Positions 1 to 9,961 of a stretch of 64,000 nt of DNA are shown piece after piece; within the stretch, counting starts at the first letter, position 1, and each line of letters opens with the position of its first letter. Position numbers and translations under genes: made by a program. The notes beneath the pieces are model-generated. The model saw nothing but the letters and a program-made list of their open reading frames with translations. It was not told the origin of the DNA and made no database searches. This stretch comes from Microbacterium sp. Lineage in GTDB: Bacteria > Actinomycetota > Actinomycetes > Actinomycetales > Microbacteriaceae. The DNA lies in the NCBI RefSeq assembly GCF_031178445.1, contig NZ_JAPSIY010000002.1:372001-436000 (forward strand), written 5' to 3'.

Positions 1-876
1 CACCCGCTCCAGCGCGTCGAGGGTGATGCGCAGTGGCTCTGCGGCGAGATCCTCCAGTTCAGCGCGTGTCAGCCGCACCATGCCGGCGTCGGCCCCGCCG
101 GGCGCGGGCATCACGGCATCCGATTCGAAGGACAGCGTCTCCTTGGCGTGCACGGCGCTGCGGCGCAGCATCTGCGTGTCGTGGTGCAGGGAGCTCTTCT
201 CCCCGCCTTCGGGCCCGGGCGAGGTGGCCAGCACGTGCCGCAGCAGGGATTCGTCGATGTCGGCACCGCCGACCTCCTGCCGGAACGTGCCGAGCAGCAC
301 GCCGTCGCGCAGTACGCTCGCCTCGAACCCCGACCCGCCCAGGTCGTAGACGGCGACGATGCCGGCGGCCTCCGGCCCTTCCGGTTCGAGCGCGTGCACG
401 GCGGCGACGGCGGCAGCGGTGAGCGCGACCTCTCCGACCCCGCACTGGCGAATCGCCTCGCGGAGCGCGTCTGCACGGTGCCCACCCCACCCCGTGGGGT
501 GGGTGACCGCGACCATCAGCGGCCGGGAGCCCTCACGCTCGGAGACCGCCGCCACGATCGAACGCACCAGACGGGCGACGAGGTGTTCGGCGCGCACCGC
601 GAAGCCCCCGACCACCAGCGGCACGTCATCGCCGACGTGGTGCAGGAATCCGCGGATCAATCGCTCCGGACGTTCCAGGCCGCTCTTCAGACCCGCCGAC
701 CCGAAGAGCACGTCGCCATCGTCGGCGATGAACGCGACAGCCTCGATGACGGAACGTTCGCCGTCGGCCGCGAACGGCGCGACATCGACTCCTCCGCTCG
801 GCGCGATGCGAGCGGTGGCCGCCGTGAAAGAGGTCACCCCAGCATCGATCGCGAGCGAGTACCCGGATGGGCACAT
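1..876 (-). CDS. Hsp70-family (DnaK-like) protein, C-terminal end cut by window edge
   Basis: Open on the minus strand from ATG at 876 to the left edge with no stop (292 codons seen). Actin-like ATPase landmarks of Hsp70 are present: a phosphate-1-like LAIDAGVTSF (residues 8-17), VAVTHPTGWGG (about 122-132), a phosphate-2-like VAVYDLGGSGF (about 174-184), GGADIDESLL (about 203-212), and LTRAELEDLAAEPL near the visible end, equivalent to the ITRAEFE motif. The N-terminal DxGTTN signature is degenerate (DAGVTS), so this is a divergent actinobacterial Hsp70-like ATPase and not housekeeping DnaK. The substrate-binding half, if any, is outside the window. It is divergent from rarD. Confidence 0.8.
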   Translation of the reverse strand, partial: MCPSGYSLAIDAGVTSFTAATARIAPSGGVDVAPFAADGERSVIEAVAFIADDGDVLFGSAGLKSGLERPERLIRGFLHHVGDDVPLVVGGFAVRAEHLVARLVRSIVAAVSEREGSRPLMVAVTHPTGWGGHRADALREAIRQCGVGEVALTAAAVAAVHALEPEGPEAAGIVAVYDLGGSGFEASVLRDGVLLGTFRQEVGGADIDESLLRHVLATSPGPEGGEKSSLHHDTQMLRRSAVHAKETLSFESDAVMPAPGGADAGMVRLTRAELEDLAAEPLRITLDALERV

Positions 877-984
877 CGGCTTTTCCCCAGTCTTATCCAG
901 CTCCCCCAAGCTTTGGACAGTGTCACTATAGGGCGTAAACCGACGCGGCACCAGAGGCCGCATCCTGGTATACCGCGCGGCGCC

Positions 985-990
985 TAAGCT
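985..990 (+). promoter_or_regulatory. -10 box of rarD, leaderless arrangement
   Basis: TAAGCT lies six bases before the GTG start of rarD. Transcription would begin at or next to the start codon. No clear -35 box was seen. Confidence 0.5.
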
Positions 991-996
991 TGACCG

Positions 997-1923
997 GTGA
1001 GCACCGCCCTCGACACCACGCGCAGCAGCGGAATCGCCTACACGGTCGGCGCCTATCTCATCTGGGGTGTGCTGCCGCTCTACTTCCTCGCGCTCGCCCC
1101 TACGGGGCCGTGGGAGGTGGTCGCCTGGCGGGTGCTGCTGTCGCTCGCATTCTGCATCCTGCTGCTCACCGTGATGCGCGGATGGCCCGCCCTCGTCGCC
1201 ATCGTGCGGCAACCGCGCCTGCTGGGATGGACGGCACTCGCGGGGCTGCTCATCTACATCAACTGGCAGGTGTTCCTGCTCGGCACCCTCGACGGCAAGG
1301 TCATCGAGACCAGCCTCGGCTACTTCATCAACCCGATCTTCACCGTGCTGCTCGGCGTCTTCGTGCTGCGCGAGCGCATCACCCGACTGCAGTGGGCGGC
1401 GATCGCCATCGCCGCGATCGCCGTCGTCGTCATCGTGGTCGCCTATGGCGCCTTCCCCTGGATCGCCCTGTCGCTCACGGCGTCCTTCGGCGTGTACGGA
1501 CTGGTCAAGAAGAGGATCGGCTCATCGGTGGACGCCGTCAGCGGGCTGACCCTCGAATCGTTCTGGCTCATCCCGATCGCCGTCGTCACGCTGGTGGTCG
1601 TCGGGCAGAGCGACGGGATCACCTTCGGACATGTGAGCGCCTGGCACACCGCGCTGGTCGCATTCGCCGGCGTCGCCACCGCTGTGCCGCTGCTGCTGTT
1701 CGCGGCGGGGACACGTCGGGTCGACCTCAGCCTGGTCGGGATGATCCAGTTCATCACCCCCGTAATGCAGTTCCTGGTCGGGTGGGCGCTGCTGGGTGAG
1801 CCGATGCCGCCAGAGCGCTGGGCCGGATTCGTCATCGTCTGGGTCGCGATCGCGGTGTTCATCGTCGATCTCACGATCGCCGCTCGTCGCGGCCGTCGCG
1901 AGAAGCCGGCACCGCTCGTCTGA
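997..1923 (+). CDS. rarD: RarD-type EamA/DMT-superfamily transporter
   Basis: 308-residue integral membrane protein with about ten hydrophobic helices in the two tandem halves expected of EamA transporters. RarD (about 296 residues in E. coli) aligns over the full length: the N-terminal GIAYTVGAYLIWGVLPLYF, the NWQVFLLGTLDGKVIETSLGYFINP region and the QFITPVMQFLVGW segment are typical. Substrate is not known; the family is only loosely linked to chloramphenicol sensitivity. The GTG start is favoured because a TAAGCT box lies six bases upstream and the protein then begins just before helix 1. It is monocistronic, ending at a strong hairpin. Confidence 0.88.
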   Translation: MSTALDTTRSSGIAYTVGAYLIWGVLPLYFLALAPTGPWEVVAWRVLLSLAFCILLLTVMRGWPALVAIVRQPRLLGWTALAGLLIYINWQVFLLGTLDGKVIETSLGYFINPIFTVLLGVFVLRERITRLQWAAIAIAAIAVVVIVVAYGAFPWIALSLTASFGVYGLVKKRIGSSVDAVSGLTLESFWLIPIAVVTLVVVGQSDGITFGHVSAWHTALVAFAGVATAVPLLLFAAGTRRVDLSLVGMIQFITPVMQFLVGWALLGEPMPPERWAGFVIVWVAIAVFIVDLTIAARRGRREKPAPLV

Positions 1924-1925
1924 GC

Positions 1926-1959
1926 CCTGTGCGTGCAGTCGGCCGGCTGCACGCACAGG
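1926..1959 (+). terminator. Hairpin after rarD
   Basis: Perfect 13-bp inverted repeat (CCTGTGCGTGCAG with its complement) and an 8-nt loop, starting two bases after the rarD stop. It lacks a T-run, as is common for actinobacterial terminators. Confidence 0.65.
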
Positions 1960-2062
1960 CACTCGGATCGTTAGGGGACCGAGACAGAAGGCCCGCACCC
2001 GATCACATAGGGTGAAGACACCCGACCGTGGTGAAACACGTTCAGTTAAGCAAGGGAGCAAC

Positions 2063-3319
2063 ATGAACGCATTGAAGGGCTCGCGCACTGCGAGGGTCTT
2101 CGCGGCGGCTGCGATGATCAGCGCCTCCGCACTCGTGATCGCCGGGTGCAGCAGCACGCCGGCGGAATCGCCCAATGAGGGCTCCGAGCAGCCTCGCGAG
2201 GCCGTAGATCTCACGCTCAAGCTCGGCTCGCTGCTGCCGGCGACCGGTACGCTCGCGTTCCTCGGCGCTCCGATGGAGGCCGGCGTGCAGCTGGCCGTCT
2301 CGGAGGTCAACGAGGCAGCCGCCGGCGTCACCATCGATCTGACCACCGCCGACGAGGGCGACCTCGACAACAAGGCGTACGAGACCTCGATCGCGAAGCT
2401 GCAGAGCGAGGACATCACCGCCATGATCGGTGCGGCCTCGTCGAGCGTCACCAAGCTGATCCTCGACGGGAACGTCGGAGCCGGCATCGTGACCGTCTCG
2501 CCGTCCAACACGTCGGCCGAGTTCACCGGTCTGGACCCGCTGTACTTCCGCACCGCCCCCAGCGACAACCTGCAGGGTGAGGTGCTCGGCAACCAGATCG
2601 CCGAGGACGGCAACACGACGCTGGGCATCATCTACCAGAACGACCCCTACGGCAAGGGCCTCTTCCAGTCCATCAAGGACACGTTCGAGGGCGCCGGCGG
2701 CGAGGTCGTCGCAGAGGCCTCGTACAACCAGGGCGACGGCCAGTTCAACGCGCAGGTACAGACCATCTCCGCCGCGAAGCCGGATGCGGTCGCGATCGTG
2801 TCGTACGACCAGTTCGCGACCATCGCGCCGCTGCTCGGCAACGCAGGCATCGACACCGGCAAGCTGTACCTCGTCGACGGCAACCTGAAGGACTGGCCCG
2901 ACCTGTCGGCCGACCTGACCGGTTCCAAGGGCACCCGTGCCGGGGCCGAGCTGCCCGATGACTTCATCGACCAGCTCAACGAGGTCTGGACCGCCGATGG
3001 CAACGAGCCCATCGACGCCGTGACCTACTCGGCCGAGGCCTACGACGCGGTCATCCTGATCGCGCTGGCCGCACTGAAGGCCCAGTCGATCGAGGGCGCC
3101 GACATCGCAGGCGAGATGCGCTCGGTCTCCGGCGGTGAGGGCGAGGGCGAGAAGTGCTCGACCTACGCCGAATGCGCCGAGATCATCAACGGCGGCGGCG
3201 AAGCCGACTACGACGGACTCTCCGGCGAGGTCACCTTCAACGAGGACAACGACCCCGAGGGCGCTGCCATCGGTGTCTACGAGTACGGCGAGGGCAACAC
3301 CCACACCCGCATCAAGTAA
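2063..3319 (+). CDS. LivK-like ABC transporter substrate-binding lipoprotein
   Basis: 418 residues. A basic N-terminus, a hydrophobic segment and the lipobox VIAGC (Cys29) mark it as a lipoprotein held on the outer face of the membrane. The mature part is a type I periplasmic-binding fold of the branched-chain amino acid receptor family (LKLGSLLPATGTLAFLGAPMEAGVQLAV at the start, FRTAPSDNLQGEVLGNQIAEDG, YGKGLFQSIKDTFEGAGGEVV). ATG 2063 follows AAGGGAG and gives a clean signal peptide; longer upstream extensions lack one. It very likely supplies substrate to the liv permease genes encoded convergently on the other strand. The actual ligand (amino acid, urea or amide) cannot be read from sequence. 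Confidence 0.88.
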   Translation: MNALKGSRTARVFAAAAMISASALVIAGCSSTPAESPNEGSEQPREAVDLTLKLGSLLPATGTLAFLGAPMEAGVQLAVSEVNEAAAGVTIDLTTADEGDLDNKAYETSIAKLQSEDITAMIGAASSSVTKLILDGNVGAGIVTVSPSNTSAEFTGLDPLYFRTAPSDNLQGEVLGNQIAEDGNTTLGIIYQNDPYGKGLFQSIKDTFEGAGGEVVAEASYNQGDGQFNAQVQTISAAKPDAVAIVSYDQFATIAPLLGNAGIDTGKLYLVDGNLKDWPDLSADLTGSKGTRAGAELPDDFIDQLNEVWTADGNEPIDAVTYSAEAYDAVILIALAALKAQSIEGADIAGEMRSVSGGEGEGEKCSTYAECAEIINGGGEADYDGLSGEVTFNEDNDPEGAAIGVYEYGEGNTHTRIK

Positions 3320-3332
3320 GACGGGGACGGGA

Positions 3333-3360
3333 GGCCCTGGATGCTGCAGCATCCAGGGCC
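3333..3360 (+). terminator. Terminator of the substrate-binding protein gene
   Basis: Perfect 28-bp palindrome (arms GGCCCTGGATGCTG and its complement) 13 bases after the stop, followed by TTCTTCG. Confidence 0.8.
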
Positions 3361-3400
3361 TTCTTCGTGCCTGGAGTCCGCCGACACCCCTGCCCAGGCA

Positions 3401-3440
3401 CGAGACCCCGATCTGCAGACATCTGCGGCTCGGGGTCTCG
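3401..3440. terminator. Second inverted repeat between convergent liv genes
   Basis: Perfect 11-bp arms CGAGACCCCGA/TCGGGGTCTCG around an 18-nt loop that itself contains GCAGA-CA-TCTGC. It lies beyond the livF stop, so it probably terminates the minus-strand liv operon. No T-run. Confidence 0.5.
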
Positions 3441-3507
3441 GCAGTGCCCGGGCTCGTCGGCGCCTTCGGCGTGACGGCCTGCGCAGGCGGTCCGAGGCGG
3501 CGCCCGT

Positions 3508-4251
3508 TCAGGCGGCGTCGGTGCCCAGGGTCCCCAGGTACAGTCCGATCACCTTCGGATCGTTGAGCAGATCGCGGCCGGTGCCCTCGTACGCGTCTTT
3601 GCCCTGGTCGAGAACGTACCCGCGGTCGCAGATCTGCAGGCAGCGTCGTGCGTTCTGCTCGACCATGATGGTCGTGACGCCGGCCTTGTTGATGTCGGAG
3701 ACACGGATGAAGGCGTCATCCTGCCGAACCGGGCTGAGACCGGCCGAGGGCTCGTCGAGCAGCAGGACCTGCGGGTCCATCATCAGCGCGCGCGACATCG
3801 CGACCATCTGGCGCTCGCCGCCCGAGAGCGAACCCGCACGCTGCTTGAGCCGCGTGCCCAGCTCCTCGAAGATCCCCGTGACGAACTCGAGCCGCTCGGC
3901 GTAGATCTTCGGGTTCTGGTACAGCCCCATCTGCAGATTCTCGGCGATGGTCAGCGAGGGGAACACATTGTTCGTCTGCGGCACGAACGCCACACCGCGC
4001 GCGACCAGCTTGTCGGCGTTCAGCCCGAGGATGCTCGAGCCGTTCACGGTGACATCGCCCTCGCGCACCTGCACCATGCCGAAGATGGCCTTCAGGAGCG
4101 TCGACTTGCCGGCCCCGTTCGGGCCGATGATTCCGACCAGCTCGCCCTTGCGTGCGATGAGGTTCGCGCCGTTGAGGATGTTCACGCCTGGCAGGTACCC
4201 GGCGTGCACGTTGGTCAGCTCGACGACGACGTCGCCTTCAGCATCCGTCAT
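3508..4251 (-). CDS. livF: Branched-chain amino-acid type ABC transporter ATP-binding protein LivF
   Basis: 247 residues, normal for LivF. It has Walker A GPNGAGKST (about 42-50), the signature LSGGERQMVAMSRAL, Walker B VLLLDEPSAGLSP and a switch His in a modified TIMVEQNAR context, which is typical for LivF. It is one of two ATPases energising uptake at the cytoplasmic face. Its ATG overlaps the livG stop by four bases, so it is the last gene of the livH-M-G-F operon. Confidence 0.92.
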   Translation of the reverse strand: MTDAEGDVVVELTNVHAGYLPGVNILNGANLIARKGELVGIIGPNGAGKSTLLKAIFGMVQVREGDVTVNGSSILGLNADKLVARGVAFVPQTNNVFPSLTIAENLQMGLYQNPKIYAERLEFVTGIFEELGTRLKQRAGSLSGGERQMVAMSRALMMDPQVLLLDEPSAGLSPVRQDDAFIRVSDINKAGVTTIMVEQNARRCLQICDRGYVLDQGKDAYEGTGRDLLNDPKVIGLYLGTLGTDAA

Positions 4252-5273
4252 GGCCGCTCCTCCTCTTCCTGACCCAGCTCCGCCTCGGCCTCGGCCTCGA
4301 TCTTCTGCCGGATGCGGGCTGCCTCAGTGTCCGATACGGTGGCGATCCGCCCGGTGACCTCGCCGAGGTCGACGTCCTGGTGGGCGCCGAGGTAGGCGTC
4401 CACCACGGCCGGGTCCGCCATCACCGCGTCAGGCGGCCCCTCCGCGACGACCCTGCCCTCGGCCATCACGACGACCCAATCGGCGATGTGGCGCACCATG
4501 TGCATGTCGTGCTCGACGAACAGCACGGTCATGCCGCGGCCCTTCAGATCGAGGATGTGCTCGAGCAGCGACTGGGTGAGCGCCGGGTTCACACCGGCCA
4601 TGGGCTCGTCGAGCATCACCAGGTTCGGGTCGCTCATCAGCGCCCGCGCCATCTCGAGCAGCTTGCGCTGTCCGCCCGACAGGGCCGCGGCGAAGTCCTG
4701 CTCCTTGGCGTCGAGCCTGAAGCGCACGAGCAGGTCGCGCGCCTTCTCCTCGATCTCCGCCTCCTTCTTCCGCCAGATCGCGGGGACGAGGCTCGCCCAG
4801 AACCGCTCGCCCGGCTGATCGGGCGAGCCGAGCTTCATGTTCTCGAGCACGGTGAGCAGCGACAGGGCCTTGGTGAGCTGGAAGGTGCGCACCTGACCCA
4901 TCCGCGCCACCTTGAACGACGGGATGCCGGCGAGGTTCCTGCCGTTGTAGACCCACGATCCGCTGTTGGGCTTGTCGAACCCGCAGAGCAGGTTGAACAG
5001 CGTGGTCTTACCCGCGCCGTTCGGACCGATCAGGGCGGTGATCGCGCCGCGAGGGATCTCGAGGTGGTCGACGTCCACGGCGGTCAGCCCGCCGAAATGC
5101 CGTTCGACGCCGTCGATGACGAGGATCGGGTCGACCTTCGCCACCCCGGGCACGCCGGGTCCCTTCGCGAGGCCGGTCGATTTCGGCCGGGGCGCCCCGG
5201 CGGGCGCTGCATGCTCGTCGGCCGCGGGCCTCACTGCGGGCTCGCGGAACGAGTGGGTGTCGTCACTTGACAA
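4248..5273 (-). CDS. livG: Branched-chain amino-acid type ABC transporter ATP-binding protein LivG
   Basis: 341 residues, longer than the usual 255-300 because of a ~45-residue Pro/Ala-rich N-terminal tail and a ~40-residue Glu-rich C-terminal tail. The core has Walker A GPNGAGKTT, signature LSGGQRKLLEMARAL, Walker B LVMLDEPMAGVNP and the H-loop VEHDM. The C-terminal AYLGAHQDVDL segment is LivG-like. The start at 5273 lies inside the end of livM (11-bp overlap), consistent with translational coupling. A shorter start near the ABC core cannot be excluded. Confidence 0.9.
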   Translation of the reverse strand: MSSDDTHSFREPAVRPAADEHAAPAGAPRPKSTGLAKGPGVPGVAKVDPILVIDGVERHFGGLTAVDVDHLEIPRGAITALIGPNGAGKTTLFNLLCGFDKPNSGSWVYNGRNLAGIPSFKVARMGQVRTFQLTKALSLLTVLENMKLGSPDQPGERFWASLVPAIWRKKEAEIEEKARDLLVRFRLDAKEQDFAAALSGGQRKLLEMARALMSDPNLVMLDEPMAGVNPALTQSLLEHILDLKGRGMTVLFVEHDMHMVRHIADWVVVMAEGRVVAEGPPDAVMADPAVVDAYLGAHQDVDLGEVTGRIATVSDTEAARIRQKIEAEAEAELGQEEEERP

Positions 5274-6240
5274 AGGTCATCTCCCTCTTGTCTCCGAGGA
5301 TGCCCTGCGGGCGGAAGACCACGATGAGCATCAGCACCACACCGGCGAGGATCCACCGCACGATCTCGGCCTGTGCGCTCGACATGGGCAGGATGCCGGC
5401 GCTCGCCATCTGCGGCAGCAGGTTGCCGAGGAACGCGAACAGCACCCAGAACAGCAGGGCTCCGAGCGTGGGCCCGAAGACCGTGGCCGCACCACCCAGC
5501 AGCAGCACCGTCCACAGGAAGAAGGTCAGCGAGGTGGAGTAACTGCCGGGCACGACGGCAGAGGGAAGCACGAACACGATGCCGCCAGCAGCTCCGATGA
5601 CACCGCCCACGACGAGCGACTGCATCTTGTAGGCGAACACGTTCTTGCCCAGCGAGCGCACCGCGTCCTCGTCTTCGCGGATGCCCTTCAGCACGCGCCC
5701 CCAGGGGCTGCGCACGAGAGCCCACACCAGCAGCACCGCGATGATGAGCAGCATCAGTCCGAACACCCGGTCCCACAGCTGCGTCGCGCTGTACGTCCAC
5801 GGGCCGAAGCCGTACGTGCCCGGCGGGAACGGATTGATGTCGCGGAAGCCACCGTGGTAGCCGGTCAGGCCGCCGGACGAGTTGGTGTACTCGGCGAACA
5901 GCTCGGTCAGGAACAGCAGGCGCACCACCTCGGCTGTCGCGATCGTCGCGATCGCGAGGTAGTCGGCGCGCAGCCGCAGGGTCGGGATGCCGAGCACCAG
6001 CGCGAACAGCGCACCCGAGAGCAGGCCGATCAGCATGCCCAACCACCACGGCAGGCCGAAGCTGAGCACGGGGATGGCGTAGCCGTAGGCGCCGACCGCC
6101 ATGAACGCCGCCATTCCGAAGTTCAGCAGGCCGGCGTAGCCGAAGTGCACGGCCAGTCCCGTCGCCGCCAGCGCGTACGCGATGGTGACCGGGCTGAAGA
6201 GATAGGCGAGCGAGTTGCCGAAGATCGATCCGAAGTCCAT
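5263..6240 (-). CDS. livM: Branched-chain amino-acid type ABC transporter permease LivM
   Basis: 325 residues with eight to ten hydrophobic segments. It opens with the LivM hallmark GYAGLLNFGMAAFMAVGAYGYA (about 33-54). RSPWGRVLKGIREDEDAVRSLGKNVFAYK (about 182-210) is the conserved cytoplasmic coupling loop that contacts the ATPases. FRPQGILGDKRE closes the protein. The start lies three bases after the livH stop. It pairs with LivH as the heterodimeric transmembrane channel. Confidence 0.92.
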   Translation of the reverse strand: MDFGSIFGNSLAYLFSPVTIAYALAATGLAVHFGYAGLLNFGMAAFMAVGAYGYAIPVLSFGLPWWLGMLIGLLSGALFALVLGIPTLRLRADYLAIATIATAEVVRLLFLTELFAEYTNSSGGLTGYHGGFRDINPFPPGTYGFGPWTYSATQLWDRVFGLMLLIIAVLLVWALVRSPWGRVLKGIREDEDAVRSLGKNVFAYKMQSLVVGGVIGAAGGIVFVLPSAVVPGSYSTSLTFFLWTVLLLGGAATVFGPTLGALLFWVLFAFLGNLLPQMASAGILPMSSAQAEIVRWILAGVVLMLIVVFRPQGILGDKREMTFVK

Positions 6241-6243
6241 GCG

Positions 6244-7590
6244 TCAGCCCAGCCTTTCCTTGCGTCCGAGCAGACCCTGCGGTCGGAAGAGCAGGATCAG
6301 GATCAGCGCGAGCAGGGCGCTGGCGTACTTGAGGTCGGACGGGATCCACAGCGTCGACACCTCGACGGCGAGGCCGACGATGATCGAGCCGATCAGGGCG
6401 CCGACGGCGGAGCCCAGCCCGCCGAGGGTGATCGCGGCGAACATCAGCAGCAGCATCTGCATGCCCATGTCCCACTTCACGCCGGGGCGGAAGTACGCCC
6501 ACAGGATGCCGGAGATGGCGGCGAGCACGCCTGCCAGGATCCACACGATCCGGATGACCCTGTCGACGTCGATGCCGGATGCGGCGGCGAGCTGCGGGTT
6601 GTCGGAGATCGCCCTGGTCGCCTTGCCGATCCGCGTTCGGGTGAGGAAGTACGCCATGCCGATGATCACCACAAGGCTCGTGCCCATCGCGATCAGGTCG
6701 ATGTAGGAGAGGGAGACGGGGCCGAACTGCATCGGCGTGGGGCTGGCACCCGGCAGCTGCAGGGTGCCACCGCCGATCATGTACTGCAGCACGTACCGCA
6801 TGGCGAGCGAAAGGCCGATGCTGACGATCATCAGCTGCACGATCCCGAGGCCGCGCCTGCGCAGGGGGCGCCACAGCCCGGCATCCATCGCCCACCCGAG
6901 CAGACCGCCGGCGAGCACGGCGGCGACGATGCCCAGCCACAGCGGCAGCTGCCAGAAGGAGGCGACCAGCACCACCACGACACCGCCCCAGGTGACCATC
7001 TCGCCGTGTGCGAAGTTCGACAGGCGGGTCGTGCCGTAGATCAGGGCGGCGCCCATGGATGCCAGGCCCAGCAGCAGTCCGAAGTTGATTCCTCCGACCG
7101 CGCGCGAGACGATCTGGTCGAGCATCGACACCGAGACCCGCTCGCCTTCGCCGAGGAAGAGGTTGACGATCTTCGTGCCCGTGAGGCCGAATTCCGCCTC
7201 GAACGACCCGCTCGTGCCGTCGACAGGACTCACGCCCTCGGGCAGCTGCCCGACGTCGACGATGACGCCCTCAGGCAGCGTGTCCTCGTCGACCGAGATG
7301 GTGTACTTCTCCTTCTCGGGCACGTAGAGCCGCCACTTGCCCTCGGCATCCGTCTCTGTCTCGGCTTCGAAGCCGCCGCCCTCCACCTTCAGCCCCACGC
7401 CCTCGATCGGCTCGCCTTCGAAGGTGATGTTGCCTGCGAAGTAGAAGTCCGTGATCTCCTGGCCGTCATCCGTGGTGTCGGCGTGAGCGCTCACCGGAGC
7501 GCCGAGCACCAGCAGGGTCGCCGCCAGGGACACGAGCACGGCGAAGAGCCAGCCTCGGGGTCGCCGAAGGGCCGTTGATCTGAGTCCCAC
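6244..7590 (-). CDS. livH: LivH-family permease with a secreted N-terminal domain
   Basis: 448 residues from GTG 7590, well above the usual ~290-300 of LivH. Residues 1-36 form a signal peptide (GWLFAVLVSLAATLLVLGAPVSAHA). About residues 37-140 look like an extracytoplasmic beta-sandwich of carboxypeptidase-regulatory/Ig-like type (GEPIEGVGLKVEGGGFEAETETDAEGKWRLYVP). The classic LivH permease follows (LLLGLASMGAALIYGTTRLSNFAHGE; RTRIGKATRAISDNPQLAAASGID; FRPQGLLGRKERLG). The GTG is favoured over an upstream ATG at 7656 because GGAGG precedes it and the signal peptide then starts at its basic region. It is the first gene of the minus-strand liv operon. The external domain may contact the lipoprotein receptor; that is inference. 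Confidence 0.85.
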   Translation of the reverse strand: MGLRSTALRRPRGWLFAVLVSLAATLLVLGAPVSAHADTTDDGQEITDFYFAGNITFEGEPIEGVGLKVEGGGFEAETETDAEGKWRLYVPEKEKYTISVDEDTLPEGVIVDVGQLPEGVSPVDGTSGSFEAEFGLTGTKIVNLFLGEGERVSVSMLDQIVSRAVGGINFGLLLGLASMGAALIYGTTRLSNFAHGEMVTWGGVVVVLVASFWQLPLWLGIVAAVLAGGLLGWAMDAGLWRPLRRRGLGIVQLMIVSIGLSLAMRYVLQYMIGGGTLQLPGASPTPMQFGPVSLSYIDLIAMGTSLVVIIGMAYFLTRTRIGKATRAISDNPQLAAASGIDVDRVIRIVWILAGVLAAISGILWAYFRPGVKWDMGMQMLLLMFAAITLGGLGSAVGALIGSIIVGLAVEVSTLWIPSDLKYASALLALILILLFRPQGLLGRKERLG

Positions 7591-7665
7591 GCATCCTCCA
7601 CATCGAGTGCATACCGGACCGGCCAGGGTTTGCCGATCGGGTGATGGACGTCGCACTGAGCGTAA

Positions 7666-9333
<1,668 letters not shown>

Positions 9334-9353
9334 TCGCGTGAGGCGAGTGGATG

Positions 9354-9410
9354 CTGCGGCATCCGCTTCGCGCTGCTGTTCCCTGCGGCATCCGCTTCGC
9401 GCTGCTGTTC
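9354..9410 (+). repeat. 29-bp tandem direct repeat after guaB
   Basis: A 28-base unit starting CTGCGGCATCCGCTTCGCG is repeated exactly at 9354 and 9383. The first copy is preceded by GGATG, making a GGATGC-TGCG-GCATCC hairpin that may terminate guaB. Confidence 0.7.
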
Positions 9411-9533
9411 GCCGCTCCGGCGGCGTGAATTCCCGCCGCGCAAGCGATATCTAGCAGCGCCACGGGCGGACCGGCGAGGTCGAGCCGCCGCGGAGGGGTT
9501 CCGGATGCGGAATGCTCGGCGTAGCGTGCCGGT

Positions 9534-9809
9534 ATGTGCCGAAGCATCCACACCCTTCATAACTTCGAACCGGCCGCGACCTCTGACGAGGTGCACGCCG
9601 CCGCCCTCCAGTACGTGCGCAAGATCGCCGGTACCACCAAGCCGTCCAAGGCCAACCAGGAGGCCTTCGACCGTGCCGTCGCCGAGATCGCACACACCAC
9701 GCAGCACCTGCTGAACGACCTGGTCGCCACCCGGCCGCCGAAGAACCGCGAGGAGGAAGCCGAGAAGGCCCGCGCCCGCGCGATCGCCTCGGGCCGCTAC
9801 GCCGCCTGA
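9534..9809 (+). CDS. DUF2277 family protein
   Basis: 91 residues matching the small DUF2277 family over its full length: MCRSIHTLHNFEP at the start, AALQYVRKIAGTTKPSKANQEAF in the middle, and an Arg/Lys/Glu-rich tail. The function of the family is not known. The conserved Cys2 and His7 and the helical content suggest a small soluble protein. No ribosome-binding site is obvious; the start is fixed by family similarity. Confidence 0.85.
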   Translation: MCRSIHTLHNFEPAATSDEVHAAALQYVRKIAGTTKPSKANQEAFDRAVAEIAHTTQHLLNDLVATRPPKNREEEAEKARARAIASGRYAA

Positions 9810-9949
9810 CCCCCGACGCGCTTCGGCACGACCGGTCGACGGTCATCGGCAGGTCCGCCGGTGGACACGCCGACGATCCGCCGGCCGAACCGTACGACCT
9901 GCAGCGTCCGCGCGCAACGGGCCGGCCCGGCTGTAACGGCGCCCGACGC

Positions 9950-9955
9950 TAGAGT
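9950..9955 (+). promoter_or_regulatory. -10 box of the MFS gene, leaderless arrangement
   Basis: TAGAGT six bases before ATG 9962. Confidence 0.5.
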
Positions 9956-9961
9956 GAGGCC

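Noticed and set aside
1924..2062. tRNA or riboswitch in the rarD to substrate-binding-protein gap
   Set aside because: The strong inverted repeat has an 8-nt loop and the position of a terminator. No cloverleaf or known aptamer core was visible. The other intergenic gaps likewise showed no tRNA.
2042..3352. 436-codon minus frame opposite the substrate-binding protein
   Set aside because: Val/Leu/Asp-rich shadow of the lipoprotein gene with no signal or domain.
4966..7578. 870-codon open frame on plus across the liv operon
   Set aside because: Antisense shadow of livG, livM and livH in high-GC DNA. Its translation is His/Arg/Gln-rich with no family resemblance, while the minus strand encodes four canonical Liv proteins.
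7591..7656. ATG start at 7656 for the LivH gene
   Set aside because: It would place 22 residues, several of them Cys and Pro, before the basic start of a normal signal peptide. GTG 7590 has a GGAGG site.
9354..9410. Attachment-site duplication
   Set aside because: The two 28-bp copies are adjacent with a period of 29 bp, with no tRNA, integrase or intervening element. A simple tandem duplication is the better reading.
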